Positions 21,726-31,750 of a DNA stretch of 64,000 bases are shown one piece after another. Under the pieces are notes generated by a model. The model did no database searches and was not told where the DNA came from. It worked only from the letters and a program-made list of their open reading frames with translations. A program made the position numbers and the translations under genes. Source of the stretch: Meghimatium bilineatum. Its lineage: Eukaryota > Mollusca > Gastropoda > Stylommatophora > Philomycidae. The stretch spans positions 65,439,349 through 65,503,348 of the forward strand of contig CM067322.1 of assembly GCA_034231615.1 (NCBI GenBank). The letters are read 5' to 3'. Numbering within the stretch: the stretch's first letter is position 1; each line of letters starts with the position of its first letter.

Positions 21726-22047
21726 GGCATCACAGCACGTGGGGCACTTCCATAAGTGCTCCACTCTCCGTTCCAGCAGCCATCCCAGTGTATGTAGACT
21801 CAGAGTCCCAGTCAGGTCTTGCTTGTGTGACCTTTGGGACTTTCCAAAAAATTTACTTTTCCTTCCCTCCCCTCTAGATACTCCCATTACTGACATTCTC
21901 TGTATGTGTATGTTCTCAGCCTCATTGACATCATCTTCATCTTGAAATTAATTTATTACTGCCTTGATCAAGTCTGCTTCATCTCTTCTCAGTATTGTGC
22001 TGTCTATTGCTGCATTGCCTGCCAATAAAATGACATAAGCAAGTACT
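21726..22047. other. No recognised feature
   Basis: Mixed sequence. A minus-strand frame (21948 upward) reads VLAYVILLAGNAAIDSTILR, but it runs straight into SINE-A sequence and I do not recognise it. Confidence 0.3.
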
Positions 22048-22290
22048 TCTTCTTCTGCATTTTTCTCAAACTCCTGCAGATTAGCAGAATGTAGCCTAGA
22101 GAATGGATATATGCGCCTTTCGGTCTGCGACATCTGACCTCAGCATGGCTTGGATCACTTTGACCCTATATGGGATGAGACCGTCAACTTCACCCCATAA
22201 CCTGCATAACAGCCTCTTACATCATGCATGGAATGGTAAACAGTGTTTCTATTCTGTGCTGCTATTTCAGGCCCCCAGCAACACACAGTT
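22048..22290 (-). repeat. SINE-A copy, near full length
   Basis: Reverse orientation: TTTTCTCAAACTCCTGCAGA, GCGCCTTTCGGTCTGCGACA, CAGCATGGCTTGGATCACTT, CCATAACCTGCATAACAGCC, CAGGCCCCCAGCAACACACA. Confidence 0.82.
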
Positions 22291-22742
22291 GAAAAACAAA
22301 TACAAATGTTATTAGAAAACTGTTTATTAATAAAGTATAAACATAATATTCGAACATTCATTCTAAACAGAGAAAATATTTGCTAAAAATAGAAGCTATA
22401 TTCAAATGTTTCATTCTAAACAGAGAAAATATTTGCTAAAAATAGAAGCTATATTCAAATGTTTCATTCTAAACAGAGAAAATATTTGCTAAAAATAGAA
22501 GCTATATTCAAATGTTTAATTCTAAACAGAGAAAATATTTGCTAAAAATAAAAGCTATATTCAAATGTTTCATTCTAAACAAAGAAAATATTTGCTAAAA
22601 ATAGAAGCTATATTCAAATGTTTCATTCTAAACAGAGAAAATATTTGCTAAAAATAGAAGCTATATTCAAATGTTTCATTCTAAACAGAGAAAATATTTG
22701 CTCAAAATATCAGCTATATTCAAATGTTTCATTATGAACAGA

Positions 22743-23968
22743 GGGGTGCAAAGGGAACGCATTGCTCTAGGCGGACCCAGGGTTAGCAGATAACCAAGAT
22801 CTCAAATGTACCTCCACGCGGTGCACTCTGGAAACAGAAATACAGCAGCTCGAGCTGATTCTACCAAATCATTTGGGGATCGTGTCCGAGAATGTGGAGG
22901 CAGCAGATGGAAAGAGATTTGCCTGCACAAGAGACAGACAATATCTCCGACACCACCAGCACCACCACATATAGCGACACTGTCGACATACAGTGAAGCT
23001 AGTCAGTCCAGTCCGAACATTGGAGGGGCGGCCAATGTAAAATGCACGTAAAGGTAGATGCATGGCGGGAGACAAATAGATTTCATACTGAGTACAATGA
23101 AACAATGAAAGGGCAGAACAGCGCTAGAGGGCAGCGCAAACTGCAAATAGAAAGTGAAAAGTCCCTAGAAAGGGGAACTACAAGCTCCGTCAGCTCGAGA
23201 CGAGCTTCTAGTTACCTGTGTTCCTTACAGGCAGAGACCCAGACCCATTCATTGGCGTTTGGTAAAGCAAGAAGACCTAATCCAACTCTAATGTCGAGCC
23301 TTCCTAAACCTAAATATGCTCGCGAAGAGAAAGGGTTCCATACCCGATTGGCTTAGGCAAGAAAGGGACAACGATGGTAGTCCTGGCCCAACTCTACTGT
23401 CAGATTTTCCTACACCGGAAATACACTTGAAGAGAGAAAGGGTTCAGTACCTGATGGGCTCAGGCGCTATTGGGACAAGGACGCTCAGCTCGAGAACGCC
23501 TAGCTCTTAAACGCGTGGTGTAAGACTCAAACTTGGACAAGGGGTACATGATGTCGGTGAATGACACCTCGGCTAAGAGGGCGAAAGAGCCAGGGTCCAA
23601 CTCCTCTGTTGAGTTCTTCCCCTTAAGGAACCAGGCTCACGGATGAGAAACGGTTCAGTACCCAATGGGCACAGGCACAGCATGTCCAATTACATGAGGC
23701 AAGTTCATAGACAGTGGAACACCTCGTGCGAGTCAGACGAGAGCAAAAATCGTCTGGGCGGAGAGTTGCCACTACGCGTGCCTAGAGACAGATATAGAGG
23801 CTGTCACAGGCTAAGGGTAGCCCACCTGAATTGTCAAGGCATGCCAAAATCGGATGTGCTAGGCCTACAAGGCGCATAACGGTGGCACAACGTAATCACG
23901 CTCCCGGCAGAAATCGCACGGATATCCTGACGGTTACAATGGAGCGAACGAAAAACAAACAAACAAAC
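22743..23968 (+). mobile_element. R1 copy B: 1.23-kb non-autonomous retroelement with 12-bp TSD
   Basis: ATTATGAACAGA occurs at 22731-22742 and 23969-23980. It starts GGGGTGCAAAGGGAACGCAT and ends GGAGCGAACGAAAAACAAAC followed by further AAAC. It is shorter than copies A and C mainly because the internal 106-107-bp tandem has fewer units. A 104-residue frame (23042-23356) starts MHVKVDAWRETNRFHTEYNE, as in copy A. Near the 3' end (about 23810-23879) a frame reads LRVAHLNCQGMPKSDVLGLQ. This resembles the N-terminal start of LINE apurinic endonuclease domains, suggesting R1 is an internally deleted LINE (5' region joined to its 3' tail). That derivation is inference. Confidence 0.9.
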
Positions 23969-24077
23969 ATTATGAACAGAGAAAATACTTGCTCAAAATA
24001 TCAGCTATATTCAAATGATTCATTATGAACAGAGAAAATACTTGCTCAAAATATCAGCTATATTCAAATGTTTCATT

Positions 24078-24239
24078 CTTCTTCTTCTTCAGCGTTCATT
24101 CTCAAATTCCCACTGGATTTCTCTTGTAACAGGACAATGATCCTACAAGATTTCCAGTTGGATGTAGTCCAGAGAATAGAAATGCGTTGTGTTGCCGTTT
24201 TATTTGCGCCAATGGCCCAACACATCTGTCTTCGGCGGG
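24078..24239 (-). mobile_element. SINE-B insertion with 12-bp TSD
   Basis: AAATGTTTCATT occurs at 24066-24077 and 24240-24251. On the minus strand it starts TCCCGCCGAAGACAGATGTG and ends GAACGCTGAAGAAGAAGAAG. The target is the 53-bp minisatellite. Confidence 0.93.
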
Positions 24240-24448
24240 AAATGTTTCATTCGAAACAAATAAAATACTTGCTCAAAATATAATCCTGACTCTGTGTGTT
24301 GATGCTGTCAATCCGGTACCCCTATAATCTTGATAGATTATGGGTTTATGGATATAGATTAGTGGTGCCCAAAAATTCTACAATAGTTGTATAACAATGT
24401 CTTATATATTGTATCTTGTATACAGGATATACTTCCAGTTTTTATCAT

Positions 24449-24776
24449 TTTTTCAATATAACATTCTGAATTACCAAAATGTTTTCAATATAACATTCTG
24501 AATTACCAAAATTTTTGTCAATATAACATTCTGAATTACCAAAAGTTTTTTCAATATAACATTCCGAATTACCAAAAAAATTTTCAATATAACATTCTGA
24601 ATTACCAAATTTTTTTTCAATATACCATTCTGAATTACCAAAAAAATTTTCAATATAACATTCTGAATTACCAAAAACATTGTCAATATAACATTCTGAA
24701 ATACCAAAAAAATTTTCAACATAACTTTCTGAATTACCAAATTTTTTTTCAATATAACATTGTGAATTACCAAAAT
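24449..24776. repeat. 33-34-bp minisatellite, about 10 units
   Basis: Units TTTTCAATATAACATTCTGA plus ATTACCAAAA with variable A/T runs. The minus strand stays open as an 11-residue repeat NSECYIENFFG for 112 residues in one frame, and a second minus frame (24471-25163) also runs through. Conservation at the protein level is not shown. Confidence 0.88.
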
Positions 24777-25105
24777 AAAGCATAGAATAATGATATACAT
24801 TTCATTGTGACACAAACAATGCATGCAGATTATATTGTGCAACATGAGTTTACAAAAAAAAAAGGATTTAATGGCATATAGCGGTAGATATAAATATATC
24901 GTTTGGAAACTAATATACATGTGATTATGAATGAGATTCACACAAAAATATGTTACAAGGACATACAAAATAGGAGCAGAGAATAGTAACAATGTTACAT
25001 ACGTACGTATGTCATAAGTGGTTACGGTGCTGAACTTTGGCTTGTTTACCTCCACTTCATAATCTTCGCAGCGATGAATTCTGCTTAAGACCTGTGTCCA
25101 AACGA
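24777..25105. other. No recognised feature
   Basis: AT-rich flank of the 33-bp array; ends at a candidate TSD (CTGTGTCCAAACGATCC) of the following SINE-A. Confidence 0.3.
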
Positions 25106-25389
25106 TCCATTGCACACGTGGTGTGCTGTTGCAACCCGAAATTGGAGCAAAGAATAGCACCACTGTTTATATTCTATGCATGTCATGGGTCGACTAAGGA
25201 GGTTATGGGATGGAGTTGGCTGTCCCATCCAATATAGGGTCAGCATGGCCCAAAACCATGCTAAAGCCGGATGTGTCAGGCCAAAAAGCACAGATATTGC
25301 AGCATTGCTGCAAACCATGACACAACGCACTCCCTTCTCTGGACTACATTCTGCTAATCTGCAGGAGTTTGAGAAAGAACGAAGAAGAT
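25106..25389 (+). repeat. SINE-A, full-length representative
   Basis: The most complete forward copy: head with GGAGCAAAGAATAGCACCAC and ATGCATGTCATGGGTCGACT, middle GGGATGGAGTTGGCTGTCCC, GATGTGTCAGGCCAAAAAGC, ACCATGACACAACGCACTCC, tail CTGCAGGAGTTTGAGAAAGA then ACGAAGAAGA. CTGTGTC.AACGATCC-like sequence occurs on both sides (about 25088-25105 and 25390-25404), consistent with an imperfect TSD. Length is about 284 bp. Confidence 0.85.
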
Positions 25390-25397
25390 CTGTGTCT

Positions 25398-25735
25398 AAC
25401 GATCCACCACACTGTTGTTGTGGCCCAAAATGGGAACAAAGAATAGCAACACTTTTTACCTTCTATGCATGTCATAAGAGTCAACTTCTGCAGATAAGCA
25501 GGATGAAGTCCGAAATATAGAATACATTGTGTCATGGTTTGTAGTTTTGATCCGATTTCTGCTTCTTTTGACTTGACACATCTGACTTCAGCATGGCTTC
25601 TGAGTTACTTTGACCCTATATGGAATGGAAAAGCCAACTTCACCCCATGACCTCCATAGTTGAATCTTATGACAGGCATGGAAGGTAGTGTTGCTATTCT
25701 TTGCTCCTCTTTTAGGATCAAGAGAAAACATTGGT
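25398..25735. repeat. SINE-A inverted pair (head forward, full copy reverse)
   Basis: 25398-25478 is a forward SINE-A head (GGGAACAAAGAATAGCAACA). From 25480 a reverse copy starts (CTGCAGATAAGCAGGATGAA) and ends with the head complement (GTAGTGTTGCTATTCTTTGC) at about 25725. The two heads are complementary and could form a hairpin. Confidence 0.75.
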
Positions 25736-25874
25736 GTTCACTGTGATGAAGTCTGTTGAGACCAGTATCTCCATGCTGAGATCTATGCCTATATGATTCA
25801 TGCTTGAACTGTTGAGATTTCTGCTGGAGTAGAATACTGTCTAGCTAATGACACATTACCACGCTCATCTGGGA

Positions 25875-25983
25875 CACAGCCGATGATTGACTACATCCTG
25901 CTGGAAATCTGGTAGGACCATTGTTCTTCTACAAGAGAGATCCAGTGGGAGTTTGAGAATAACAGCCGATGAAGAGTAAAAGA
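25875..25983 (+). mobile_element. SINE-B 3' half with TSD
   Basis: GACTACATCCTGCTGGAAAT, CAAGAGAGATCCAGTGGGAG and TTTGAGAATAACAGC are SINE-B 3' sequence. TCATCTGGGAC flanks it (25864-25874 and 25984-25994), indicating a 5'-truncated insertion. Confidence 0.82.
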
Positions 25984-26234
25984 TTCATCTGGGACTTGAA
26001 AAAGTCCTGGAAAACTTCCCTTAAAAAATGCTACGAGAAACACCATTCAGGAGATGAAAGCAAAACTTCACCACCCGGCACAGGAAGAATCTAGGCAACC
26101 TCATACTCCTTCATGGTTTTATTTGTGTGATAACCCTGGCCTAGACTTCTAGCTCAAGGAGCACAGAATAGGACCTCTTCTTTTCAGGCATGTCATAGAG
26201 AGATGACAAGAAAGTTGGGGGGATGGGATGACAT

Positions 26235-26402
26235 GTGAAAAATCATCATTGCTGCTGCATGTCTTGTCTCGAGGATGATAACCTATGAAAAATCATCATT
26301 GCTGCTGCATGTCTTGTCTCAAGGATGATAACCTGTGAAAAATCATCATTGCTGATGCATGTCTTGTCTCGAGGATGACAACCTGTGAAAAATCATCATA
26401 GA
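26235..26402. repeat. 50-bp minisatellite in E copy 1, about 3.3 units
   Basis: GTGAAAAATCATCATTGCTG followed by CTGCATGTCTTGTCTCGAGG repeats with a 50-bp period (GAAAAATC at 26237, 26287, 26337). Confidence 0.88.
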
Positions 26403-26429
26403 TGATGAAGAGATGCAGTAAACATTGCA

Positions 26430-26697
26430 CCTTTGTGGCACAATCCCACATGGCGGGGAAGACTAGGTGGTACAATCCCACATGGCAGGGAAGACTAGGT
26501 GGCACAATCCCACATGGCGGGGAAGACTAGGTGGTACAATCCCACATGGCAGGGAAGACTAGGTGGTACAATCCCACATGGCGGGGAAGACTAGGTGGTA
26601 CAATCCCACACGGCGGGGAAGACTAGGTGGTACAATCCCACATGGCGGGGAAGACTAGGTGGTACAATCCCACATGGCGGGGAAGACTAGGTGGCAT
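26430..26697. repeat. 32-bp minisatellite in E copy 1, about 8 units
   Basis: ACAATCCCACATGGCGGGGA plus AGACTAGGTGGT repeats eight times with GGTGGC/GGTGGT and CGG/CAG variants. Confidence 0.9.
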
Positions 26698-26889
26698 CAC
26701 TGCAGATGGGTCAACAGATCTGATAGAAGAATGGATGAACTAGTTGGCCCAGACATATAATTCTGCCCTCCTAGAATGATGTGATGATACTGGGATATTG
26801 CCACACTGGAATGTCTCCATTCAGGGACTAAACATGTATCTATAAAACTCCCCAAGACAACCATAAATTTTGAAATGGCAAATACTGCA

Positions 26890-27045
26890 GAGGATGGACG
26901 TGTCGGGCCAATGGTGCAAATAAAACGGGTACACAACATATTTCCATTTTCTGGACTACATCCTGCTGAAATCTAGTTTAACCATTGTCCTGCTATAAGA
27001 GAGATCCAATGGGAGTTTGAGAATAAATGCTGAAGAAGAAGAAAC
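26890..27045 (+). repeat. SINE-B copy inside E copy 1
   Basis: GTCGGGCCAATGGTGCAAAT, TTTCCATTTTCTGGACTACA and CAATGGGAGTTTGAGAATAA, with the end GCTGAAGAAGAAGAA. The E body resumes after it, as shown by comparison with copy 2. Confidence 0.82.
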
Positions 27046-27124
27046 AGTAAATCTTATGCGAATTTGTGTATCACCTCAGTTACTCAACCGATGAGGACAT
27101 GTGGTTTTTCTAGAAGAACTGTCG

Positions 27125-27228
27125 AAAGCTACCTGCGTACATCTAAAGCTACCTGCGTACATCTAAAGCTACCTGCGTACATCTAAAGCTACCTGCGTAC
27201 ATCTAAAGCTACCTGCGTACATCTAAAG
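27125..27228. repeat. 20-bp minisatellite in E copy 1, 5 units
   Basis: AAAGCTACCTGCGTACATCT repeated five times without change, immediately before the E tail. Confidence 0.93.
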
Positions 27229-27332
27229 GGATTATTTCATCATCATCTTTAATGAATGAGATTAGTCAGTTGGAAAAAACATTTAACTCATGGAAATATT
27301 GTTCAATAAGGCAGGGTGATACTGAACTCCTC

Positions 27333-27500
27333 TTCTGCTTTGACTCTTTAACTCCTGAAGATCACCAGGGTACACTCCGGATAATGGAATAAATTGTCAA
27401 AATGTATATCTTAGCTGTGATATCTGATATTTTCATCTCACTTCAGTATGACTTCTGAGCCAATATGACTTTCTATAGAATGTGACCAGCCATCAAATGC
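27333..27500 (-). repeat. SINE-A copy (diverged)
   Basis: CTCTTTAACTCCTGAAGATC, TACACTCCGGATAATGGAAT and TTAGCTGTGATATCTGATAT match SINE-A in reverse. Confidence 0.65.
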
Positions 27501-27511
27501 CCTCACGACAG

Positions 27512-27640
27512 AGGAAGTGTATCCATGAGATACTCAGGGGGATGGATGAGCTTATCATGTCTGGGGAAGTATATCCATGAGATACTCAGGGGGATGGAAG
27601 AGCTTATCATGTCCGGAGAAGTATATCCATGAGATATCCT
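27512..27640. repeat. 52-bp tandem repeat, 2.5 units
   Basis: GGAAGTATATCCATGAGATA and CTCAGGGGGATGGAAGAGCT recur with a 52-bp spacing (ATCCATGA at 27521, 27573, 27625). Confidence 0.82.
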
Positions 27641-27729
27641 ACCCAAGAGGTTGGAAGAAACTAGAGATATCAATGACTCACAGCAGCATCAGCCATTTAT
27701 AATCTCTCAATGCATGTACACATTCTTTA

Positions 27730-27888
27730 CTTCATCCTCTTCAGCGTTCATTCTCAAACTCCCGCTGGTTCTCTCTTGTAGCAGGACAATAGTCTTATAT
27801 TTCCAGCAGGGTGTAGTCCAGAAAATGGAAATAAATTATGTCGCTGTTATTTTTCCGCAATGGCTTGACACATCCATCTTTGGTGGGA
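27730..27888 (-). repeat. SINE-B copy, near full length
   Basis: Reverse orientation: CAGCGTTCATTCTCAAACTC, CTCTCTTGTAGCAGGACAAT, ATCCATCTTTGGTGGGACAT. ACATTCTTTA / ACATTTTTTA on the two sides may be a decayed TSD. Confidence 0.8.
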
Positions 27889-28244
27889 CATTTTTTAAAG
27901 TTCTGTTACAAAGTCATTATTTTACACTTCAATTTCCCTTCATAAAGATCATTCACAGACTCGACAAGTTTTAAGCAAGTTGAACTGTTCTGTCATTACC
28001 ACCAGTACTATCATATGCAGGGAAGAGATCCCTGTGATATCCAAGAGGTTGGAAGAAACTAAAGATACGAATCACACGGCAACACTGGTCATTCATAAAC
28101 TTTCAAAGTATGTAGATTGGCAGTCTGTTAATTACTGTTATAAAGCAAATATTTGACACAGCAAAATTTGTAGAGATAAATCATCAGGAAACCACACAAT
28201 GTGCTGAAAATTTCCCTTAGTACATGGATAATATAATATAGAGC

Positions 28245-28543
28245 ACTGAGACAAATGTGTTGGGCCATTGGTACAAATAAAACACCGGCACAACGCATTT
28301 CCATCTCTAGACTACATCCTGTTGAAAATCTAGGACCTTGTCCTGCTACAAGAGATATAAAATCTTAGACCATTGTCCTGCTACAAGAGAGATAAAATCT
28401 AGGAACATTGTCCTGCTACAAGAGAGATAAAATCTAGGACCATCCAATGTCCTGCTACAAGAGAGATAAAATATAGGACCATCCATTGTCCTGCTACAAG
28501 AGAGATCCAGTGGAAGTTTGATTAAAAAAATTCTGAAGATGAA
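28245..28543 (+). repeat. SINE-B with internal tandem expansion
   Basis: Standard SINE-B start (GTTGGGCCATTGGTACAAAT) and end (GATCCAGTGGAAGTTTGATT), but the segment CATTGTCCTGCTACAAGAGA plus GATAAAATCTAGGAC is repeated about five times (28330-28505; units about 36-41 bp). Confidence 0.85.
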
Positions 28544-29566
28544 ACATTGAGGATTTATTTTAGAAACAATCAGGATCTGTCCTCAAATGCGTGCCTACCC
28601 AATAAAATTGTATTTTGATTATTTCCCTGATTATGTTTATAAATTTGTTTATCTATGTTTATTAACTTAAATATTTATTTATTTAAGATGATCGTATGTG
28701 TGGTTAAGAGAGTTGTATGAGTTAGGGTTAGCATTTGGGCTAATAAATACCCATTATCTGACAAACATAACCAAGAGAAATAATAAAAATATTTTGGTAG
28801 GCACGCATTCAGGGAAAGCTCCAAAAATCATAATGAATTGTTTGTACACTCCTACAATAAAAAAAATATTTGATGTCTGCTCAAAAGATTTCTATCTTCA
28901 TTAGTGAAGTACAAATATATTTAAATGATTACAATGTTGATATATCAAATATGAATATATTGTTTAGTCTGCAGCTCTGTACATGACTAAATAGCACCAA
29001 TTAATATCAAAATATATGTTTGTGAAAATATATTACATAATCTGCAGCTCTGTACATGACTAATTAGCACCAATTAGTATCACATAATATGAAAAATCAT
29101 TAAGTGAAAAAACATATTTATAATACAAAAACAAATGACAACATCGCTGATGTAAAGTTCTTCATCTGCATTCATTCTAAAACTCTGTGGTGTGTCTGTG
29201 GCTATGACAACAAGTATGAGAACCAGTTCTTTCGTACGTCTGGCGTATAATAATAATGACCCATAACCTATAAGGGTTGTAGGGATTCCACTCTGGCGAT
29301 GTTAGAAAAAAAAACAGACCAAAAAACCCTATTACAAAAATCCCTCCTAACACCCTATCATAAAAAGTCCTCCTAACATCCTTTCACAAAAAGCTCTCCC
29401 AACACCCCTATCACAAAAAGCCCTTCAAAGCCCTCCATACACCTGTCCTCCATCATTCGGACGAGTGTAGAAAAATCACACCCTTTGCTTACTATACTAT
29501 CAATACAGTTACAGACATTTACTGTTCAGTCAAAGTAGTAAAAATAATGAATGTATTAGTTACTAA
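28544..29566. other. No gene; small direct and tandem repeats
   Basis: AT-rich. A ~43-bp direct repeat (TCTGCAGCTCTGTACATGAC) occurs at about 28970 and 29040. At 29325-29450 an imperfect ~33-bp tandem (CCTCCTAACACCCTATCATA-type) runs about four units. No coding signal was recognised in the 68-residue frame at 28698-28904. Confidence 0.45.
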
Positions 29567-29977
29567 CGCCGAAGTCGGATGTATTGGCGCAAATACAATT
29601 GCGACACAATGTATTTGTTCTCTAGATTACATCCTGCTGGAAATCTAGTAAGACCAGTGTTCTGCTACACAAGAGATAAAGTGAGAGTTTGAGAATGAAT
29701 GCCCCCAAAACTCCTGATGGTTATCTAGAAGTAGTCTGGAGAATAGATTCTGTTGTTTTGGCTTACAGCATGACTGCAATATCTGTACCTTTCGACCTGA
29801 AAGATCCAGATTGAGCATGGTTGATTTACTTTTGAGTCGGGCCACTGATGCAAATAAAATGGGGACACAATGAATTTCCTTTCTCTGGATTACGTCCTGC
29901 TGGAAATCTAGTAGTACCACTGTCTTGCTACAAGAGAGATTCAGCAGAAGTTTGAGAATGGACGCTGAAGAAGAAGA
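29567..29977. repeat. SINE cluster: SINE-B (+), SINE-A (-), SINE-B (+)
   Basis: 29567-29702 is a forward SINE-B (GATGTATTGGCGCAAATACA ... GAGAGTTTGAGAATGAATGC). 29703-29828 is reverse SINE-A sequence (AACTCCTGATGGTTATCTAG; GTACCTTTCGACCTGAAAGA). 29832-29977 is another forward SINE-B (GTCGGGCCACTGATGCAAAT ... GACGCTGAAGAAGAAGAG). Confidence 0.78.
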
Positions 29978-30019
29978 GTCACAATGACCTATGGTTTGGA
30001 AATGTCAATAACACCCACA

Positions 30020-30205
30020 AACCTCCTTAGTTGCCACTTACTACATGGCAGGTAAGTGTTGTCTTTGCTCCCCTTTCGTGCCCTGGCAACACACCAGTGA
30101 GAGGAAGACAATGATATATATTGGGGACATGCAGAAAAATGGATATGCCAAGTTGAAAGTACAAATATTTCAGCTGTACTGCAAACTAACAGAACAACAT
30201 TACAT
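30020..30205. repeat. SINE-A fragments in inverted order
   Basis: Reverse head at 30020-30095 (CAAACCTCCTTAGTTGCCAC; TTTGCTCCCCTTTCGTGCCC; GGCAACACACC), then a forward internal fragment at about 30145-30205 (TTTCAGCTGTACTGCAAACT). Confidence 0.6.
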
Positions 30206-30311
30206 AGAGAAATTCCAGTCAACAATATAAGTGAGAAGCAAATTAACCCTAAGATAAAACATGGGCTGAAGTTCACAATCTTAATCTTCAGATAAAACAT
30301 GTACTTGAAAA

Positions 30312-30590
30312 ATACAGGGAGCTGGGTAGGGCAGTGGATAGCGGGGCTGGTTTCGCATATGAGTGGTCTTGGTTTCATTCCCCAGTTTGAGGCAGAAACA
30401 TTTTTCAGATCACAAAGGCTCCCGGGTCAACCCAGCCTTAATTGGGTACCGGATTAATCCAGGAAGTAAAGACTGCGAGGGAGAGGAGATGGCTACCACC
30501 CTCATATAGCAGAGCCACTGAAATGTGAGGTCATTAACATCTTACACCCCTATGGCATTTAATAAATGCTATGGTTAACTTTAACATTAC
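30312..30590 (+). mobile_element. tRNA-derived SINE with 10-bp TSD
   Basis: TACTTGAAAA occurs at 30302-30311 and 30591-30600. The head has RNA polymerase III promoter boxes: A box TAGGGCAGTGG (30327-30337) and B box GGTTTCATTCC (30371-30381; one change from GGTTCGATTCC-type). The central part (GGGTACCGGATTAATCCAGG, GGAAGTAAAGACTGCGAGGG) follows, then a 3' end rich in ATGGCATTTAATAAATGC. Structure and TSD fit a classic SINE. It is unrelated to SINE-A and SINE-B. Confidence 0.85.
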
Positions 30591-30779
30591 TACTTGAAAA
30601 CTAGCTCCAATAATGGCATAGCACCAGATCTGTAAATAAGGAAGTATGGGGTGGTGGTTTAGAAATTCAAACAGAGCTATTTTCCCTTTCAGCTAAATAG
30701 AGTATTTAGAAAAGTATTTAGAGTATTTACTTTTTCTAAAGATATTGTACAAAAATAAAGAATAATTAGATGCTAAATG

Positions 30780-31255
30780 AATGCCTGAAAGCAAAGACGA
30801 ATTGTCAAAAATGGCAGATAATCTCCCTCAATCCCACGTACTTCAAAATTTCAGGGAAGTAGCGTCTCCGCTAAAATAATCTATGAGACTTTAGTGGAGA
30901 GAACTAAATGGAAACTACAGCCCCGAGCAAGACAGCATGAACAAATTCAACTGACAGGAACAAGTCAGGGTATTTCGACTGAGAATGGAACATTGCCATC
31001 TAAAAGCACACTTACCCCGAATCGGTATTAGCGACTCTGCAATCAACATGTGCAGAATAACAACACCTACCCAGAATATATACTACAGTATTGCCCCAGA
31101 GAATTTGTTGACAGAGCAATATCCTGGTCCACAGGAATATCTCTACAGAACAAACTGTGGGAGACTCATGGCAATCTAAACAAACTATTCTATACAGGAC
31201 CAATCGCCCATATAGTAACTTGGGCCTGGACTGCTGGTTCCGGGTACAAAGAATA
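30780..31255 (+). pseudogene. LINE RNase H C-terminus and zinc-knuckle region
   Basis: The + strand reads KDELSKMADNLPQSHV near 30797 (end of an RNase H domain), then FRLRMEHCHLKAHLPRIGIS near 30975-31030, MCRITTPT, and in the next frame ILQYCPREFVDRAISWSTGI near 31075-31130. This is the C-terminal 'CxC...HIL..C' knuckle that follows RNase H in LINEs, comparable to 1950-2206. Frameshifts are present, so it is inactive. Confidence 0.78.
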
Positions 31256-31306
31256 AGGATACCATCTTCTTTCCAGGAATGTTGTAATATTCAACTAAGG
31301 AAAGTT

Positions 31307-31331
31307 GGGGGGGGGGGGGGGGGGGGGGGGG
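31307..31331 (+). repeat. Poly-G run of 25
   Basis: Twenty-five consecutive G residues at the position where E copies 1 and 3 carry minisatellites. Likely quadruplex-forming; length may be uncertain in assembly. Confidence 0.9.
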
Positions 31332-31750
31332 TTATTTTGAAAATCTGTCACGAGTGAAAAAAATATCATCTTGTTTCAATTTCTTACTTTTGTTTTCTAT
31401 CAAATAATCTTTGATCATGGATGCTGAAGAGCTACCGACCAGCAGACATTGCACCATTGTCCAGTTGTGGCAGAGGAATACTTGATGTGCATCACTGCGG
31501 ATGTGTCAACAAATTTGACAGAAGAATGATGAGATTGTTGGCTCAGATGTGTGTGCTGTGCTCCTAAGGATGTGATAATCCTAAGATACTGCCACAGTGG
31601 AATGCCTCCCCTTGGGGACAAAACATATGCATCTATAAACTCCCCCTAACCATCCATACCTTAGAGACAACCTTACGTGAGTCTGGCAGGCACCTCAGTT
31701 ACACAACTGAGAAGAACCTGTGCTTATGTCAAAAAAGGCTATGGACTTTC

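Larger units (their letters stand above)
22345..24285. repeat. 53-bp minisatellite, split by two insertions
   Basis: Units share CATTCTAAACAGAGAAAATA and TTTGCTAAAAATAGAAGCTA; unit starts at 22361, 22414 and 22467 give a period of 53. About seven units run to 22742. The array is then interrupted by R1 copy B and resumes at 23969 with a diverged subtype (CTTGCTCAAAATATCAGCTA). It is interrupted again by a SINE-B at 24078 and ends in one partial unit (24240-24285). Confidence 0.92.
26110..27250 (+). repeat. Composite repeat E, copy 1, with three internal minisatellites
   Basis: Begins with a SINE-A-like head (GCACAGAATAGGACC ... GGCATGTCATAGAG). The body includes AAACATTGCACCTTTGTGGC, GGCATCACTGCAGATGGGTC, GATACTGGGATATTGCCACA and CACCTCAGTTACTCAACCGA. 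The tail is AAAGGGATTATTTCATCATC. Copies 2 (31230-32140) and 3 (36345-37335, reverse) share the body and tail. Three different tandem arrays (50, 32 and 20 bp units) sit inside, after the head, after TTGCACC and at AGCTACCTG. A SINE-B is inserted at 26890-27045. Confidence 0.8.

Noticed and set aside
24445-25163. Minus-strand frames of 112 and 230 residues
   Set aside because: The repeated parts come from the 33-34-bp minisatellite; two different frames are open over the same array and the remainder has no recognised domain.
28698-28904. 68-residue + strand frame as a gene
   Set aside because: No recognised domain, no conserved context; surrounded by AT-rich DNA and small repeats.
30312-30390. 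Functional tRNA gene
   Set aside because: A and B boxes are present but no cloverleaf is evident, and the unit has a long non-tRNA body with a TSD, so it is a SINE.
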